DNA of 64,000 nucleotides from Chloroflexus sp. Y-396-1 (GCF_000516515.1 NZ_KI911784.1:1396881-1460880); one strand, 5' to 3'; positions 1-11,352 are shown, numbered from the stretch's first letter. The notes: generated from the letters alone by a model not told the origin. A program made the numbers and translations.

Positions 1-366
1 CGTAAAATCACGCACAACAATCGCAATATCGCTGCCGATCCACGTCACGACATCGCGATCCAGGTCAACCCCAAGCAACGCGGCGACATTGGCTGCCGCA
101 TCAGATGGTAGGGTCATGCCGAAGATTTCACTCAACGCACGTTCAATGCGCGGTTGCTCAGGCACATCGCTCAGGGTTGGCGATAAACTGGCGTACAGTT
201 GCACATCAGCCGGTAAGAGTTCGGCCGGCGCTGGCCCCCTTTGTACGGTAACAAACCAGTAGAGGAAAATGGCGCCGAGTAACACGGCGATCAGCGTAAT
301 CGCCAGACCACCGACGAAAGCATACCCAAGGCCACGCTCACGAAGTACAGTTGGAGAGTTGATCAT
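1..366 (-). CDS. N-terminal part of a membrane-anchored DUF3352-type protein (cut by window edge)
   Basis: An ATG at 366 opens a leftward frame that stays open to base 1, so 122 residues are visible and the C-terminus lies outside. The sequence has a short charged N-terminus, one hydrophobic segment at about residues 15-40, and then an extracytoplasmic stretch beginning ELLPADVQLYASLSP (49-63). A single anchor followed by an LPxD…Y…LSP block resembles DUF3352 proteins, a family of unknown function common in Chloroflexi and cyanobacteria. It diverges from the MoeA-like gene at 674. The family call rests on a short segment; the single-anchor topology is firmer. Confidence 0.6.
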   Translation of the reverse strand, partial: MINSPTVLRERGLGYAFVGGLAITLIAVLLGAIFLYWFVTVQRGPAPAELLPADVQLYASLSPTLSDVPEQPRIERALSEIFGMTLPSDAAANVAALLGVDLDRDVVTWIGSDIAIVVRDFT

Positions 367-673
367 AAGTTATGCAAGTTGTGTACATACGTCACCTTGT
401 GTCTCCGTTGGTATGGTACCATGAATTACACCTGTTAACAAAAGGCTCGCTTGTAAGGAAATCGAGTATCAGTTGCAGTGACAAACATTTTACAATGTGA
501 AACGTGCGGCTGCTGGCTGTTGTTATCCCTCTGCATTTCTCTACGGCGAAAGAAGGGTGAAATGAAGCACAATGCGGAACAAGCTGTACAGACTTGGCCA
601 CGTTCTCAGCGTCTGATCGGTATGAGTACGATGTGATGGTACTAGCTCATCACTCAGGAGCAGGCAGATAGGT
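367..673. other. Divergent intergenic region without a recognisable gene
   Basis: This 307-base gap separates two divergent genes and must hold both promoters. A TACAAT at 491-496 could be a -10 element for the rightward gene, but no matching -35 box sits at the right distance. I see no RNA gene, repeat or convincing short ORF here. Confidence 0.4.
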
Positions 674-1672
674 ATGCAAATCGAGACCTTACCGGTAGCA
701 GCAGCCATCGGACATATCCTTTGTCACAATATAGCCGATGCGCAGGGACGGAAGGCCTTTAGTAAGGGTCGCCGATTACAGGCCGAAGATGTACTCCGCC
801 TCGCTGAGTTAGGTTTTACTACCGTGCGGGTTGCCGTCCTGACGTCTGATGATGTACACGAAGATGAGGCAGCATTACGCCTGGCACAGGCTGTAGCTGG
901 ACCCGGTGTAGTGATCGGTGATCCATACGCCGGCCGGGTGAACCTCCGCGCTGCGTACAACGGTCCGTTGATGATCGACGCTGAAGCTTTGCTGACAATC
1001 AATTTGATCGATGGTCTAACCGTTGCAACGTTACCGCCGTATACACTCGTCTCGGCCGGTCAGATGATCGCCACAATTAAGATTATTCCCTTTGCGGTAC
1101 CTGCTTCAGACATTGCACAGGCTAGCGCTGTCGTCGGCGAGCAGGGGGTATTGCGCGTGGCGCCGCTGGTGCGCTGCCGAATTGGTGTTGCGTTGGTAAG
1201 CAGTCCATCAGCACGGGCGCGGGTCGAACGCGGTGTACTACCGGCAATTGTCGGGCGCATTACCGATCTGGGTGCAACAATGGTCGCGTGGCATCATGTA
1301 CCACCAGACGAATCCGAAGTAGCTGCCGGACTAACATCACTGGTGGCAGCCGGTGCTGATTTGATCATTACAGCCGGTGAAACCTCTGTTGTTGATCGTG
1401 ACGATGTTATTCCACGAGCGGTCAAACGGATCGGCGGCGAGATTGCTCACTATGGCGCTCCGGTTGAACCGGGGAATCTGCTCTTCCTTGCTTACGTGCC
1501 CGGTATTGCTGATAGTATTCCGCTGATCGGCGCCCCTGGGTGTGTCCGTTCCCGCGATCAAAATATCGTCGATCTCATCTTACCCCGCTTGATGGCGAAT
1601 GAACGCATTGGCAGGCGCGAAATCGTTGCCCTTGGTCTTGGTGGACTACTCGGTTCAGTTCGTCGAGGGTGA
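674..1672 (+). CDS. Molybdopterin-binding (MoeA/MoCF-like) protein
   Basis: The 332-residue product has an N-terminal half of unclear fold and, from about residue 168 (RIGVALVSSPS), a domain resembling the MoCF/MoeA molybdopterin-binding fold. Segments GETSVVDRDDVIPRAVKRIG and YGAPVEPGNLL line up with the MoeA blocks TSGGVSVGDYD and the following KPGKP loop, and GAPGC with GLPGNP. It is shorter than true MoeA (about 400 residues), and the GGVS signature is changed to GETS. It may therefore be one of the MPT-binding proteins linked to molybdenum hydroxylase maturation instead of the Mo insertase. AGGAG lies about 13 bases before the ATG. It stands upstream of, and in line with, the TPR gene. 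No other molybdenum gene is in the window. Confidence 0.65.
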   Translation: MQIETLPVAAAIGHILCHNIADAQGRKAFSKGRRLQAEDVLRLAELGFTTVRVAVLTSDDVHEDEAALRLAQAVAGPGVVIGDPYAGRVNLRAAYNGPLMIDAEALLTINLIDGLTVATLPPYTLVSAGQMIATIKIIPFAVPASDIAQASAVVGEQGVLRVAPLVRCRIGVALVSSPSARARVERGVLPAIVGRITDLGATMVAWHHVPPDESEVAAGLTSLVAAGADLIITAGETSVVDRDDVIPRAVKRIGGEIAHYGAPVEPGNLLFLAYVPGIADSIPLIGAPGCVRSRDQNIVDLILPRLMANERIGRREIVALGLGGLLGSVRRG

Positions 1673-1741
1673 GCACGATGAAACATCACTCTGGCGCCAT
1701 TTGTATGTTTGATCATTATCCATAGCTAAGAGAGGAAAACG

Positions 1742-4275
<2,534 letters not shown>

Positions 4276-5018
4276 TGGATACAGGAGCCTTGCCAGGGCT
4301 ACAATACGCGCCTAATACGTGCCAGTACCGAACGTTGATCGGCGCAGCCGGCTATAAAGTAGTCTTGGATTGTGGGATATGACCCTATCTGAACACCTCG
4401 TCGTTACGACGGAGGAACCCTTTCAGTAGGGGAACAGCGGCGCTGTGTCATTACCGGTAGGCTTTGTTCACAGGCGCATCGACCATGCCCACGCTGCCTA
4501 ACCTGCATCACGGCTATTATGCGATCCCGTGCCAGTTGTCCCATAGCGACGGTTCGTGAACCACCCCTACGCCATTGACAGAAATGTTGCGTCTGTCGTT
4601 ATGCCGCACATTGAACATTCTAATGAGCTACCTCCGCCAGGGGCAATGGACACACTGGTGACCATTTGACCATTGGCATACCCCGGTGCCACTGCATTCG
4701 CATAAGCACGTGCAGGGGCAACCTGCGATGACCTTCATTTCTCGCGATGAGATGTCTCGGACAGGCTCTATGACCCGCAGCAAGATATTTCGGATAGGTT
4801 ATTAATATTGCGCACGGGACGCTCTCGCTTCTCCTCCAGCGTAAGCCCATCTCACCATCGGAGACGTGATGTGGTCGGGAGTCCGTACTCCCAGGCGCTA
4901 TTCCGTGCTCCGTTCGCTATCCTCCCCTTCCTCCGAGTTAGCGATAACATTTTATCTGAATCGTGTTATCATCATTCCGACGTTATTGTTCTTGGGGGTA
5001 GGAGAGGACTCTGTAGCC
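4276..5018. other. Intergenic region with no gene
   Basis: About 740 bases without a supported gene. The short ORFs inside have no recognisable motif or ribosome site. The region contains a roughly 100-bp element (4476-4574) that recurs at 13629-13728 and ends in a GGTTCGTGAACC palindrome core. Confidence 0.5.
4476..4574. repeat. Dispersed intergenic repeat, copy A
   Basis: This segment aligns by eye over about 100 bases with 13629-13728. Shared blocks include CCATGCCCAC, CTGCCT, GCATC.CGGCTAT and GCGACGGTTCGTGAACC (GAGCGGTTCGTCAACC in the other copy). Both lie between genes. The right end carries the GGTT-CGTG-AACC palindrome and a CCCCTAC border typical of the palindrome family found elsewhere in the window. 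Confidence 0.6.
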
Positions 5019-6302
5019 ATGATCGCCACCCATCCGCAAGCTAACCGCCCGATTCGGGTGGCAATGTTGGCTCGCGCTGTCTTCCCGCTGCACGGGTATG
5101 GTGGTATCGAGCGCCACGTCTACCACCTTACCAAGTATCTCACCCGTCTAGGAGTTGAAGTCACCCTCTACGTTCAATCACCGTCGGTCAGCAGTGATCC
5201 AGGTGATCTTCGCCCGTATGCCATCGAGACCCTCCGCTACGATTACACGTCACCGTTACTAGCACCCAACGGTGTTATCGGGCGACAAATCAACTTTCCA
5301 ATCTACAGTTGGCGTATCGGCCAACGTGCCGCTAGGCGCGTGCTGCAAGGGGACTTCGATGTTGTTCACAGTCAAGGTTTGTGTGCGTTCGGTTATGCAG
5401 TAGCACGAAACCGTACACCACAACTACGACTTGTTCCGTTCGTAGCAAATCCGCACGGTATGGAGGAGTTTCGCACACCAGACTGGCGTAAATGGTTGGC
5501 GTATGCACCGTTTCGTACCCTCTATGCTTATGGGCATCGCCAGGCTGATCGGGTCATTGCGACCGATGCCTGCACCAAAGATGATCTGCCACGCTACCTC
5601 AAGGTCGATCCCGCACGGATTGTCGTGATTCCATCAGCCATTGATACGGAAGAGTGTCTATCACAAGTACGCAGCGATCTCCGTGCTGCACTACGATTTC
5701 GCTTTGGTCTAACCAGTAGCAATCCAATCTTACTCAGCGTCGGTCGGCTCGAACCAAACAAGGGCTTTGATGTGTTAATTGCCGCTCTGGCGCGCTTACG
5801 CGACGAATTGCCACCCAACTGGCTGTGGCTGGTTGTTGGCAGTGGCTCGGCGCGCGCTGCGCTGGAACAGCAGGTTAACGCAGCCGGCATTGCCGGTCAT
5901 ACATTGTTTGTGGGTCGGTTGAACGATGAAGAGTTGCATAGTCTGTACGAAGAGGTTGATTTGTTCGTTCATCCGACGCTGTACGAGGGTAGTTCTCTGG
6001 TAACCCTTGAGGCAATGATCCATCGCCGACCGGTCGTGGCAAGTGAGATCGGTGGTATTCCCGATAAGGTTTTTCCTGGCCGCAACGGCTTACTGGTTCG
6101 CCCCGGTGATGTTGATGATCTCACAGCCAAACTCCGCCTCGCCCTGGAATCGCGTGACCGCTGGTCAGAATGGGGGACGGCGGGTGAACAAATTGTGCGC
6201 TCGACCTTCGACTGGCCGATAGTGGCCCGGCAAACGGTTGAACTCTACTTCGAGCTGTTATCAACCGGGACGAGCACTTCACAACCGACACGTTCTGGGT
6301 GA
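5019..6302 (+). CDS. GT4-family glycosyltransferase
   Basis: The 427-residue protein has the two-domain GT-B layout. The N-terminal acceptor domain carries the GGIERH loop near residues 28-33. The C-terminal donor domain starts near residue 225, with SVGRLEPNKGFDVLI and the nucleotide-sugar motif EGSSLVTLE whose glutamates are E323 and E331 (EX7E). It should transfer a sugar from a nucleotide donor to a lipid or glycan acceptor; the substrates cannot be told from sequence. The ATG at 5019 was chosen over an upstream in-frame one (4866) because GGAGAG lies just before it and the homologous region starts right after. The 3' end overlaps the convergent gene by 58 bases. Confidence 0.88.
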   Translation: MIATHPQANRPIRVAMLARAVFPLHGYGGIERHVYHLTKYLTRLGVEVTLYVQSPSVSSDPGDLRPYAIETLRYDYTSPLLAPNGVIGRQINFPIYSWRIGQRAARRVLQGDFDVVHSQGLCAFGYAVARNRTPQLRLVPFVANPHGMEEFRTPDWRKWLAYAPFRTLYAYGHRQADRVIATDACTKDDLPRYLKVDPARIVVIPSAIDTEECLSQVRSDLRAALRFRFGLTSSNPILLSVGRLEPNKGFDVLIAALARLRDELPPNWLWLVVGSGSARAALEQQVNAAGIAGHTLFVGRLNDEELHSLYEEVDLFVHPTLYEGSSLVTLEAMIHRRPVVASEIGGIPDKVFPGRNGLLVRPGDVDDLTAKLRLALESRDRWSEWGTAGEQIVRSTFDWPIVARQTVELYFELLSTGTSTSQPTRSG

Positions 6303-6820
6303 TCGGTGACCAATGCCTGCGGTGGATCGTTGCGCAGTAACCATAAGACGAGAAAATCTCCACCGGCACTGAGTGTAAAGAATGCACCGTATACTGTGAA
6401 GAGTGACAAGTTGCCGATAATACCGATAATTGCTGGCAGCAGACCTAACCCTATCGCCGGCAAGACGACGCCAAACCGGTAGGGGTTGATGGGTAGTGGT
6501 TGTCGTAGATGTGCGTAGGGACTGAGCGTTTCGCGATCAACTCCAAATTTGATCGCGCTGAAAGGTACTCGCCCGGCCAATATCCAGCCAAGTGCATGCA
6601 ACAGTTCATGAACGATGATACCGATAACGATCAGGATCAAAAACAGGATGAGCGACCACCAGTGACCAGAATCATCAATTAGGGTTAAATGACCGTTGTA
6701 GAGGATGTGGCCGAGACACAGAGCCATTGCCGGGATTGCACCCAGCCCGCCACCTACCAGGTTGGCAGCGATGAGAGACGTTGTGCGGTCGAACCGCTGA
6801 TACTGTGTAGATGGTTGCAT
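6245..6820 (-). CDS. DUF3267-type membrane protein with HExxH motif (putative metalloprotease)
   Basis: The 191-residue protein has about four hydrophobic segments (near 17-40, 56-70, 115-136 and 140-160). HELLH at residues 71-75 lies at the end of the second segment, and NPYRFGVVLPAIGLG follows, the pattern of DUF3267 putative zincins. A membrane-embedded zinc peptidase role is inferred from the motif; no substrate is known. The last 19 codons overlap the convergent glycosyltransferase gene. The ATG at 6820 lies only six bases from the first CACAGAG repeat, so its leader and probably its promoter are inside the repeat array. The ribosome site (GGTGATAT) is poor. Confidence 0.72.
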   Translation of the reverse strand: MQPSTQYQRFDRTTSLIAANLVGGGLGAIPAMALCLGHILYNGHLTLIDDSGHWWSLILFLILIVIGIIVHELLHALGWILAGRVPFSAIKFGVDRETLSPYAHLRQPLPINPYRFGVVLPAIGLGLLPAIIGIIGNLSLFTVYGAFFTLSAGGDFLVLWLLRNDPPQALVTDHPERVGCEVLVPVDNSSK

Positions 6821-6825
6821 ATATC

Positions 6826-7188
6826 ACCACAGAGAGCACAGAGGGCACAGAGAATGTTTTGGAGTTTTCGGCGATGAACCTACTTGCTGCTGCATACGCG
6901 GTTTAAGTGTACCACAGAGAGCACAGAGGGCACAGAGAATGTTTTAGGGTTTTCGACGATGAACCTGACTTGCTGCTGCATACGCGGTTTATGTGTACCA
7001 CAGAGAGCACAGAGGGCACAGAGAGGGTTTGGGGGCGGCGATGGACAGTGACCTGCTGAATGGGCGGTTTATGTGTACCACAGAGAGCACAGAGGGCACA
7101 GAGAATGTTTTGGGGTTTTCGGCGTGCAAGTGTCTGCTGCTGAATGGGCGGTTTATGTGTACCACAGAGAGCACAGAGGGCACAGAGA
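6826..7188. repeat. Five-copy CACAGAG tandem-dispersed repeat array
   Basis: A 28-base core containing CACAGAGGGCACAGAG occurs unchanged at 6826, 6911, 6997, 7077 and 7161, spaced 85, 86, 80 and 84 bases apart. The sequence between cores is itself partly repeated (AATGTTTTGGGGTTTTCGGCG, CGGTTTATGTGT), so the larger unit is about 84 bp. The same core type is a known dispersed repeat in many bacteria. Here the array fills the whole divergent region between the DUF3267 gene and yvcK. The open frames running through it are repeat artefacts. Confidence 0.9.
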
Positions 7189-7206
7189 GGGTTCAAGGAG
7201 TTTGTT

Positions 7207-8235
7207 ATGTCTGAGTCGACCAATACTCGAGCGCTCCGAATTGTCGCGCTTGGTGGTGGTGGTGGCAGTGCACAAGTCTTGCTCGGGACTCGCCCTTTCT
7301 TTGCCGAACGTACTGCCATCATCGCAGTTACCGACTCGGGGCGTAGCACCGGTACAGCCCGAATGATTGCCAATATCCCTGCTCCCGGCGATCTGCGCAA
7401 TCTGCTGGCAACCCTCGCTGCCGATCCCGATGCCGTTCTGCCGCGCTTAATGCAACATCGCTTGCGCAGTTCAGCAGTTCCACTGCTTGATGGTATGGCA
7501 GTCGGCAATCTGATGATAGGTGGCTTGACCCAAATGGCGGGTGATATTGCCGCAGCGGTCGAACTGGCCCGCCAGATGTTGGGGTGTCCTGAACAGATTC
7601 TGCCGGTTTCAACGGCCAACACCCATTTGTGTGCTGAACTAGTTGATGGCCGGATCGTCGTTGCAGAGGCGGCGGTACGTGCGCTGGGCAAACCGGCAAT
7701 TCGACGTCTCTTTCTCGACCCGCCAGCGGCAGCTTACCCACCGGCAATCACCGCGATTACCAATGCCGATGTTGTCGTCATTGGGCCTGGGAGCTTCTAC
7801 ACCTCATTATTGGCTACGCTCTGCTTTGAGGGGATCGTTACTGCGCTACGCGAGACATCGGCAACGGTCGTCTTCGTCTGCAACACAACTACTCAACCAG
7901 GACAGACTGATGGGATGAGCATTGCCGATCACGTTACGCGATTAGTCGATGTGCTCGGCCCTGGTGTGCTGGATGTAACTCTAATTAATGACACTACCGA
8001 ATTACATCCGGCGGTTGTAGCCCGTTATAGCGCTGCTGGTCTTCATCCGCTGGTCTTTACTGAAACTGATCGGCAGGCGATACGGGCATTAGGGGTTGAA
8101 CCGCTGGTTCGTCATCTGGCCGAATCCGATCCTGGTTATCGCGAGTTGTGGAATAAAGCTGATACCATTCGTCATGATCCGCAGGTGCTGGGCTTAGCTC
8201 TGTGGAAGATTGCGTTGGATCGCGGTAAACCGTGA
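7207..8235 (+). CDS. YvcK/CofD-family protein (gluconeogenesis factor type)
   Basis: The 342-residue product carries the YvcK block set: GGGGGSAQVLL at the N-terminus, VTDSGRSTGTAR (compare VTDDGGSSGR), PAPGDLRNLL (compare PPGDIRN), GPGSFYTSLLA and FVCNTTTQPGQTDGMS. YvcK proteins bind UDP-GlcNAc-type nucleotide sugars and affect cell-wall precursor supply and growth on gluconeogenic carbon; they share a fold with the F420 enzyme CofD. YvcK is preferred because no F420 genes are nearby. The ATG at 7207 follows CAAGGAG, which directly adjoins the fifth CACAGAG repeat. A longer in-frame ORF starting at 7144 would read through the repeat and was rejected. Confidence 0.82.
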   Translation: MSESTNTRALRIVALGGGGGSAQVLLGTRPFFAERTAIIAVTDSGRSTGTARMIANIPAPGDLRNLLATLAADPDAVLPRLMQHRLRSSAVPLLDGMAVGNLMIGGLTQMAGDIAAAVELARQMLGCPEQILPVSTANTHLCAELVDGRIVVAEAAVRALGKPAIRRLFLDPPAAAYPPAITAITNADVVVIGPGSFYTSLLATLCFEGIVTALRETSATVVFVCNTTTQPGQTDGMSIADHVTRLVDVLGPGVLDVTLINDTTELHPAVVARYSAAGLHPLVFTETDRQAIRALGVEPLVRHLAESDPGYRELWNKADTIRHDPQVLGLALWKIALDRGKP

Positions 8236-8275
8236 GGAGTTAGTGATCTGTTTGCTTCCCTATTCGCATGCTGAG

Positions 8276-8296
8276 GGGCGGGTTCCCAACCCGCCC
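8276..8296. repeat. Short palindrome (9-bp arms), possible yvcK terminator
   Basis: GGGCGGGTT and AACCCGCCC are separated by CCC, 41 bases after the yvcK stop. It belongs to the REP-like palindrome family of this window. No T-tract follows, so it is a weak terminator at best. Confidence 0.6.
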
Positions 8297-8463
8297 GCGA
8301 TGCACTTCTCATCTGGCGGATGTTGGTGTTGCTTGTTGATCAATCCCACAATGGGAGAGTTGGACGATCAAACTACCCACGTGGTGTACCGATACTAATG
8401 AACGGTCTGTCCTTTTTGGATAGGAATGGAGCTAGAGGCAGGTAAAGGACACCTGTCTTACAT

Positions 8464-8769
8464 CTACACACCGAACTTCTCCCCCCGTACCACCTGCACG
8501 TCCATTGTGTATGCAATAACAGCAAAGTGAGGAAAGTAGACCGCTGCCAGATGCTGTAAAATCTTTTCGGCTGTTTCAGGTGATACCAGCGTCTCTATCC
8601 GCAGACTCTTCCCCTCCCATTCACTGGCGTGTACCCCACGGGTTCCTTCTCCCTGCACCGTACCAATCGTATATCCCCGTGCGCCAAGCTGACGCAGATC
8701 GTGTAATATCTGCTCTTCAAGCACCGCCTCGGCAATAATGGTCACCAGTTTGACAGTAGTCAATTCCAT
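8464..8769 (-). CDS. sbtB: SbtB-like PII-family regulator of the bicarbonate transporter
   Basis: The 101-residue protein has the ferredoxin-like PII pattern: KLVTIIAEAVLEEQILHDLRQLGARGYTI at the N-terminus, a T-loop region (QGEGTRGVHASEW) and the strand VIAYTMDVQVVRGEKF near the end. Its place directly downstream of an SbtA gene identifies it as SbtB, which in cyanobacteria binds adenine nucleotides, including cAMP, and blocks SbtA. It ends KFGV and lacks the C-terminal CGPEGC redox loop of the Synechocystis protein. The start at 8769 is preferred over an in-frame upstream one (8802), which would overlap sbtA and adds residues not expected for PII folds. The gap to sbtA is 19 bases. Confidence 0.8.
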   Translation of the reverse strand: MELTTVKLVTIIAEAVLEEQILHDLRQLGARGYTIGTVQGEGTRGVHASEWEGKSLRIETLVSPETAEKILQHLAAVYFPHFAVIAYTMDVQVVRGEKFGV

Positions 8770-8788
8770 CGTGCTGCCCTTTCGCCGC

Positions 8789-9763
8789 TTAATGCCCACC
8801 AACGATCCATGATGCTATAGTGTAGTACAGCGGTAAGCCGATAGCCAAATTAAAAGGAAACGTGATACCGAGCGCCGCTGTCAGGTAGAAGCCAGGATTT
8901 GCCTGCGGTAGAGCAATCCGAACTGCCGCCGGTGCAGCAATGTACGATGCACTAGCAGCCAATACGCCCAAAATGGTACTGCCACCCAGTGATAGACTGG
9001 TCATGCTTCCAAACCAGATTCCAAGCAGCCCGTTGAAAATCGGTATGATGATACCAAAACCGAGCAAGAACAGACCAGCACTAGGCAAATCGCGAAATCG
9101 GCGAGCAGCAACCATGCCCAACTCAAGCAGGAAGAAGGTCAGCGCACCTTTAAACAGATCAACAAACAATGGCGCGACCTCCTTCCCGCCGCGTGGGCCG
9201 GCCAACCAACCGATAACCATACCGCCGACGAGAAGCAAAATACTCTTACTCGTAATCAGCTCACGCAGCGCTTTACGCCAGTCACCACTTTGGGGGCCAC
9301 CAGCTACCTGTGCAATCAACAATGCTATGACAATCGCCGGTACTTCTAGAATTGCGACCAACGCTGGCATAAAACCTTCATATCGTACCCCTACCGTGTC
9401 AAGGAACGTCTGCGCTGCTGCGAACGTAACTGCCGACACTGAACCGTAGTGGGCAGCCAGGGCCGCTGCATCAGCCACGCTAAGCTTCCCAATTTTGCGG
9501 GCTACTCCGTAAGCGATGATCGGAATGATAACGCCAAGTGCCAATGTGGCCAGAGCTGGAGCCCAAAAGGCAGCCAGACTTGTTTGAGCCAGTGCGATAC
9601 CACCCTTGAGGCCAATGGCCAGTAATAAATAGATGGAAAGCGTTGTGTATAGCTCATCAGGGAGCTTGAGATCACTTCGCACTAATGTAGCCGTGATTCC
9701 GAGCGCAAATGCTAGTACCATTGGTGAAAGGAGATTGATCTGCAACAACTCTACAATTGCCAT
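8789..9763 (-). CDS. sbtA: SbtA-type sodium-dependent bicarbonate transporter
   Basis: The 324-residue protein consists of about ten hydrophobic segments in two related halves. It includes AAHYGSVSAVTF in the first half and the glycine/serine stretch LGVLAASASYIAAPAAVRIALP in the second, both typical of SbtA (DUF897). SbtA is a high-affinity inner-membrane Na+/HCO3- symporter. In this organism bicarbonate would feed acetyl-CoA and propionyl-CoA carboxylation in the 3-hydroxypropionate bicycle, an inference from the genus. The gene is followed after 19 bases by sbtB, so the two are co-expressed. It diverges from the sugar transporter at 9898, sharing a 134-base promoter region. Confidence 0.88.
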   Translation of the reverse strand: MAIVELLQINLLSPMVLAFALGITATLVRSDLKLPDELYTTLSIYLLLAIGLKGGIALAQTSLAAFWAPALATLALGVIIPIIAYGVARKIGKLSVADAAALAAHYGSVSAVTFAAAQTFLDTVGVRYEGFMPALVAILEVPAIVIALLIAQVAGGPQSGDWRKALRELITSKSILLLVGGMVIGWLAGPRGGKEVAPLFVDLFKGALTFFLLELGMVAARRFRDLPSAGLFLLGFGIIIPIFNGLLGIWFGSMTSLSLGGSTILGVLAASASYIAAPAAVRIALPQANPGFYLTAALGITFPFNLAIGLPLYYTIASWIVGGH

Positions 9764-9825
9764 AGCGCCCCTTCATTCATTGCAATAGCTACTCTGCTTA
9801 ACGTATCCCGGTTATCGTACCATTT

Positions 9826-9853
9826 CTTACAACATCGCTAGCAGTGCTACAAT
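9826..9853 (+). promoter_or_regulatory. Possible sigma-70 promoter for the GPH symporter
   Basis: CTTACA (9826-9831) and TACAAT (9848-9853) are 16 bases apart, 45 bases before the ATG at 9898. The -10 is good and the -35 is partial. Confidence 0.4.
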
Positions 9854-9897
9854 AACAGCTATCAGTGGTCTTTTCGCAACTAGAGGAGAAGATTTCT

Positions 9898-11352
9898 ATG
9901 GCCGTCACGCTGTCGGCTCCCTCAGAGCGTTTGCCCCTCTCGACCCGGCTTGCTTTTGGTGCCGGTGATTTAGGTCCAGCCATCGCTACCATCATTGCTT
10001 CATTCTTCCAGCTCTATTTCCTTACAACTATTGCCGGCCTACCACCTGGCCTGGCGGGTACCATCTTGCTGATTGTCAAAATTTGGGATGCAGTCAACGA
10101 CCCAATTATCGGCTGGCTGACCGACAAAACCCAGACTCGTTGGGGGCGACGGCGACCATGGCTATTGTTTGGCGCGGCGCCGTTTGGGCTACTCTTCTTT
10201 TTGCAGTGGGTTATCCCGCCATTTGATGTGACCGGTAAATTTATCTACTATCTGATAATTGCGCTTCTCTTTGACACAGCTTTTACAGTGGTGAACGTTC
10301 CATACACGGCACTCACTCCCGAATTAACTCGCGATTACGATGAGCGTACTGCACTCAATTCATATCGCTTCGCCTTTAGTATTGGCGGGAGTCTGCTTGG
10401 TGGCATTTTGCACCAGATTATTGTAGGGCAATTTGCCGATCAACAAACTGGTTATCTGGTCTCAGGTGCCGTTATCGGGGTGCTTATTGCGCTTCCCTTC
10501 CTCTGGTGTTTTTTCGGCACTCGTGAGCGTTACGAACCAGAACCCGGCAGCGAAGAGTTGAGTCTGCCAGATCAGATTCGGTATGTTTTTAAAAATCGTC
10601 CCTTTCTCTTTGTGGTTGGGATCTACATGTTCTCCTGGCTGGCAGTACAGGTTACTTCTAGTGTCCTCACCTTCTTCATAGTATTTTGGTTAGGAAGTAT
10701 TCCGCAGTTTCCGCATGTCAGTTTTGGTCTGACATTTAACACCGTCAACGACCTGATTCCAGTGATGTTATTCGCAGTTCAGGGTTCAGCACTCGTGTTT
10801 CTGTTTGTCTGGAGTGCAGTAAGTCGGCGGATCGGTAAAAAGGCAGTCTACATGATCGGCAGCCTGATCTGGATCGGTGTGCAGGCATTTCTGTTTTTTC
10901 TACAGCCCGAACAAATCGATCTGGCGATCATCCTTGGCCTGATCGCCGGTGCTGGTGTTGCCACTGCCTATCTCATCCCGTGGAGTATGATGCCCGATAT
11001 TATTGAACTTGATGAACTTGAGACCGGTCAACGTCGGGAGGGCATGTTCTACGGATTTATGGTGTTCTTGCAAAAGATGGGGTTGGCGCTAGGGTTATTT
11101 CTGGTCGGTCAGATTTTACAATTTTCCGGTTTTAACGAAAATCTGCAACCCGGTCAGCAACCCGAAAGCGCCTTGCTGGCAATTCGCTTACTGATTGGCC
11201 CAATGCCGACCTTGATCCTGATCAGCGGGATGGTGCTCACAGCCTTCTACCCGATTACAAAAGCCAGTCACGCGGAAACACTGGCAAAGCTGGCGTTGCG
11301 GCGAAGCGAGCGTTTTGATCAAGCACACTCAGGTCGGAAGGTGGAAGGGTAA
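9898..11352 (+). CDS. GPH-family (glycoside-pentoside-hexuronide) sugar:cation symporter, MFS
   Basis: This 484-residue membrane protein has about twelve hydrophobic segments. It carries GPH/MelB-like landmarks: GAGDLGPAI near the start, IWDAVNDPIIGWLTDKTQTRWGRRRPW after the second helix, and PWSMMPDIIELDELETGQRREGMFYG in the second half. Relatives move glycosides or hexuronides with H+ or Na+; the substrate cannot be assigned here. The ATG at 9898 follows a strong AGAGGAGAAG site; an upstream in-frame ATG (9865) lies before that site and was rejected. It stands alone, with no sugar hydrolase next to it. Confidence 0.85.
   Translation: MAVTLSAPSERLPLSTRLAFGAGDLGPAIATIIASFFQLYFLTTIAGLPPGLAGTILLIVKIWDAVNDPIIGWLTDKTQTRWGRRRPWLLFGAAPFGLLFFLQWVIPPFDVTGKFIYYLIIALLFDTAFTVVNVPYTALTPELTRDYDERTALNSYRFAFSIGGSLLGGILHQIIVGQFADQQTGYLVSGAVIGVLIALPFLWCFFGTRERYEPEPGSEELSLPDQIRYVFKNRPFLFVVGIYMFSWLAVQVTSSVLTFFIVFWLGSIPQFPHVSFGLTFNTVNDLIPVMLFAVQGSALVFLFVWSAVSRRIGKKAVYMIGSLIWIGVQAFLFFLQPEQIDLAIILGLIAGAGVATAYLIPWSMMPDIIELDELETGQRREGMFYGFMVFLQKMGLALGLFLVGQILQFSGFNENLQPGQQPESALLAIRLLIGPMPTLILISGMVLTAFYPITKASHAETLAKLALRRSERFDQAHSGRKVEG

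Noticed and set aside
6826-7188. CRISPR array
   Set aside because: Five 28-base repeats are present, but spacing is 80-86 bases, the intervening sequences are related to one another, and no cas genes occur.
6903-7691. ORF on the minus strand with repeated LCALCALCGTHK, and an N-terminal extension of yvcK to 7144
   Set aside because: Both are translations of the CACAGAG repeats; the yvcK homology begins at 7207 after a proper ribosome site.
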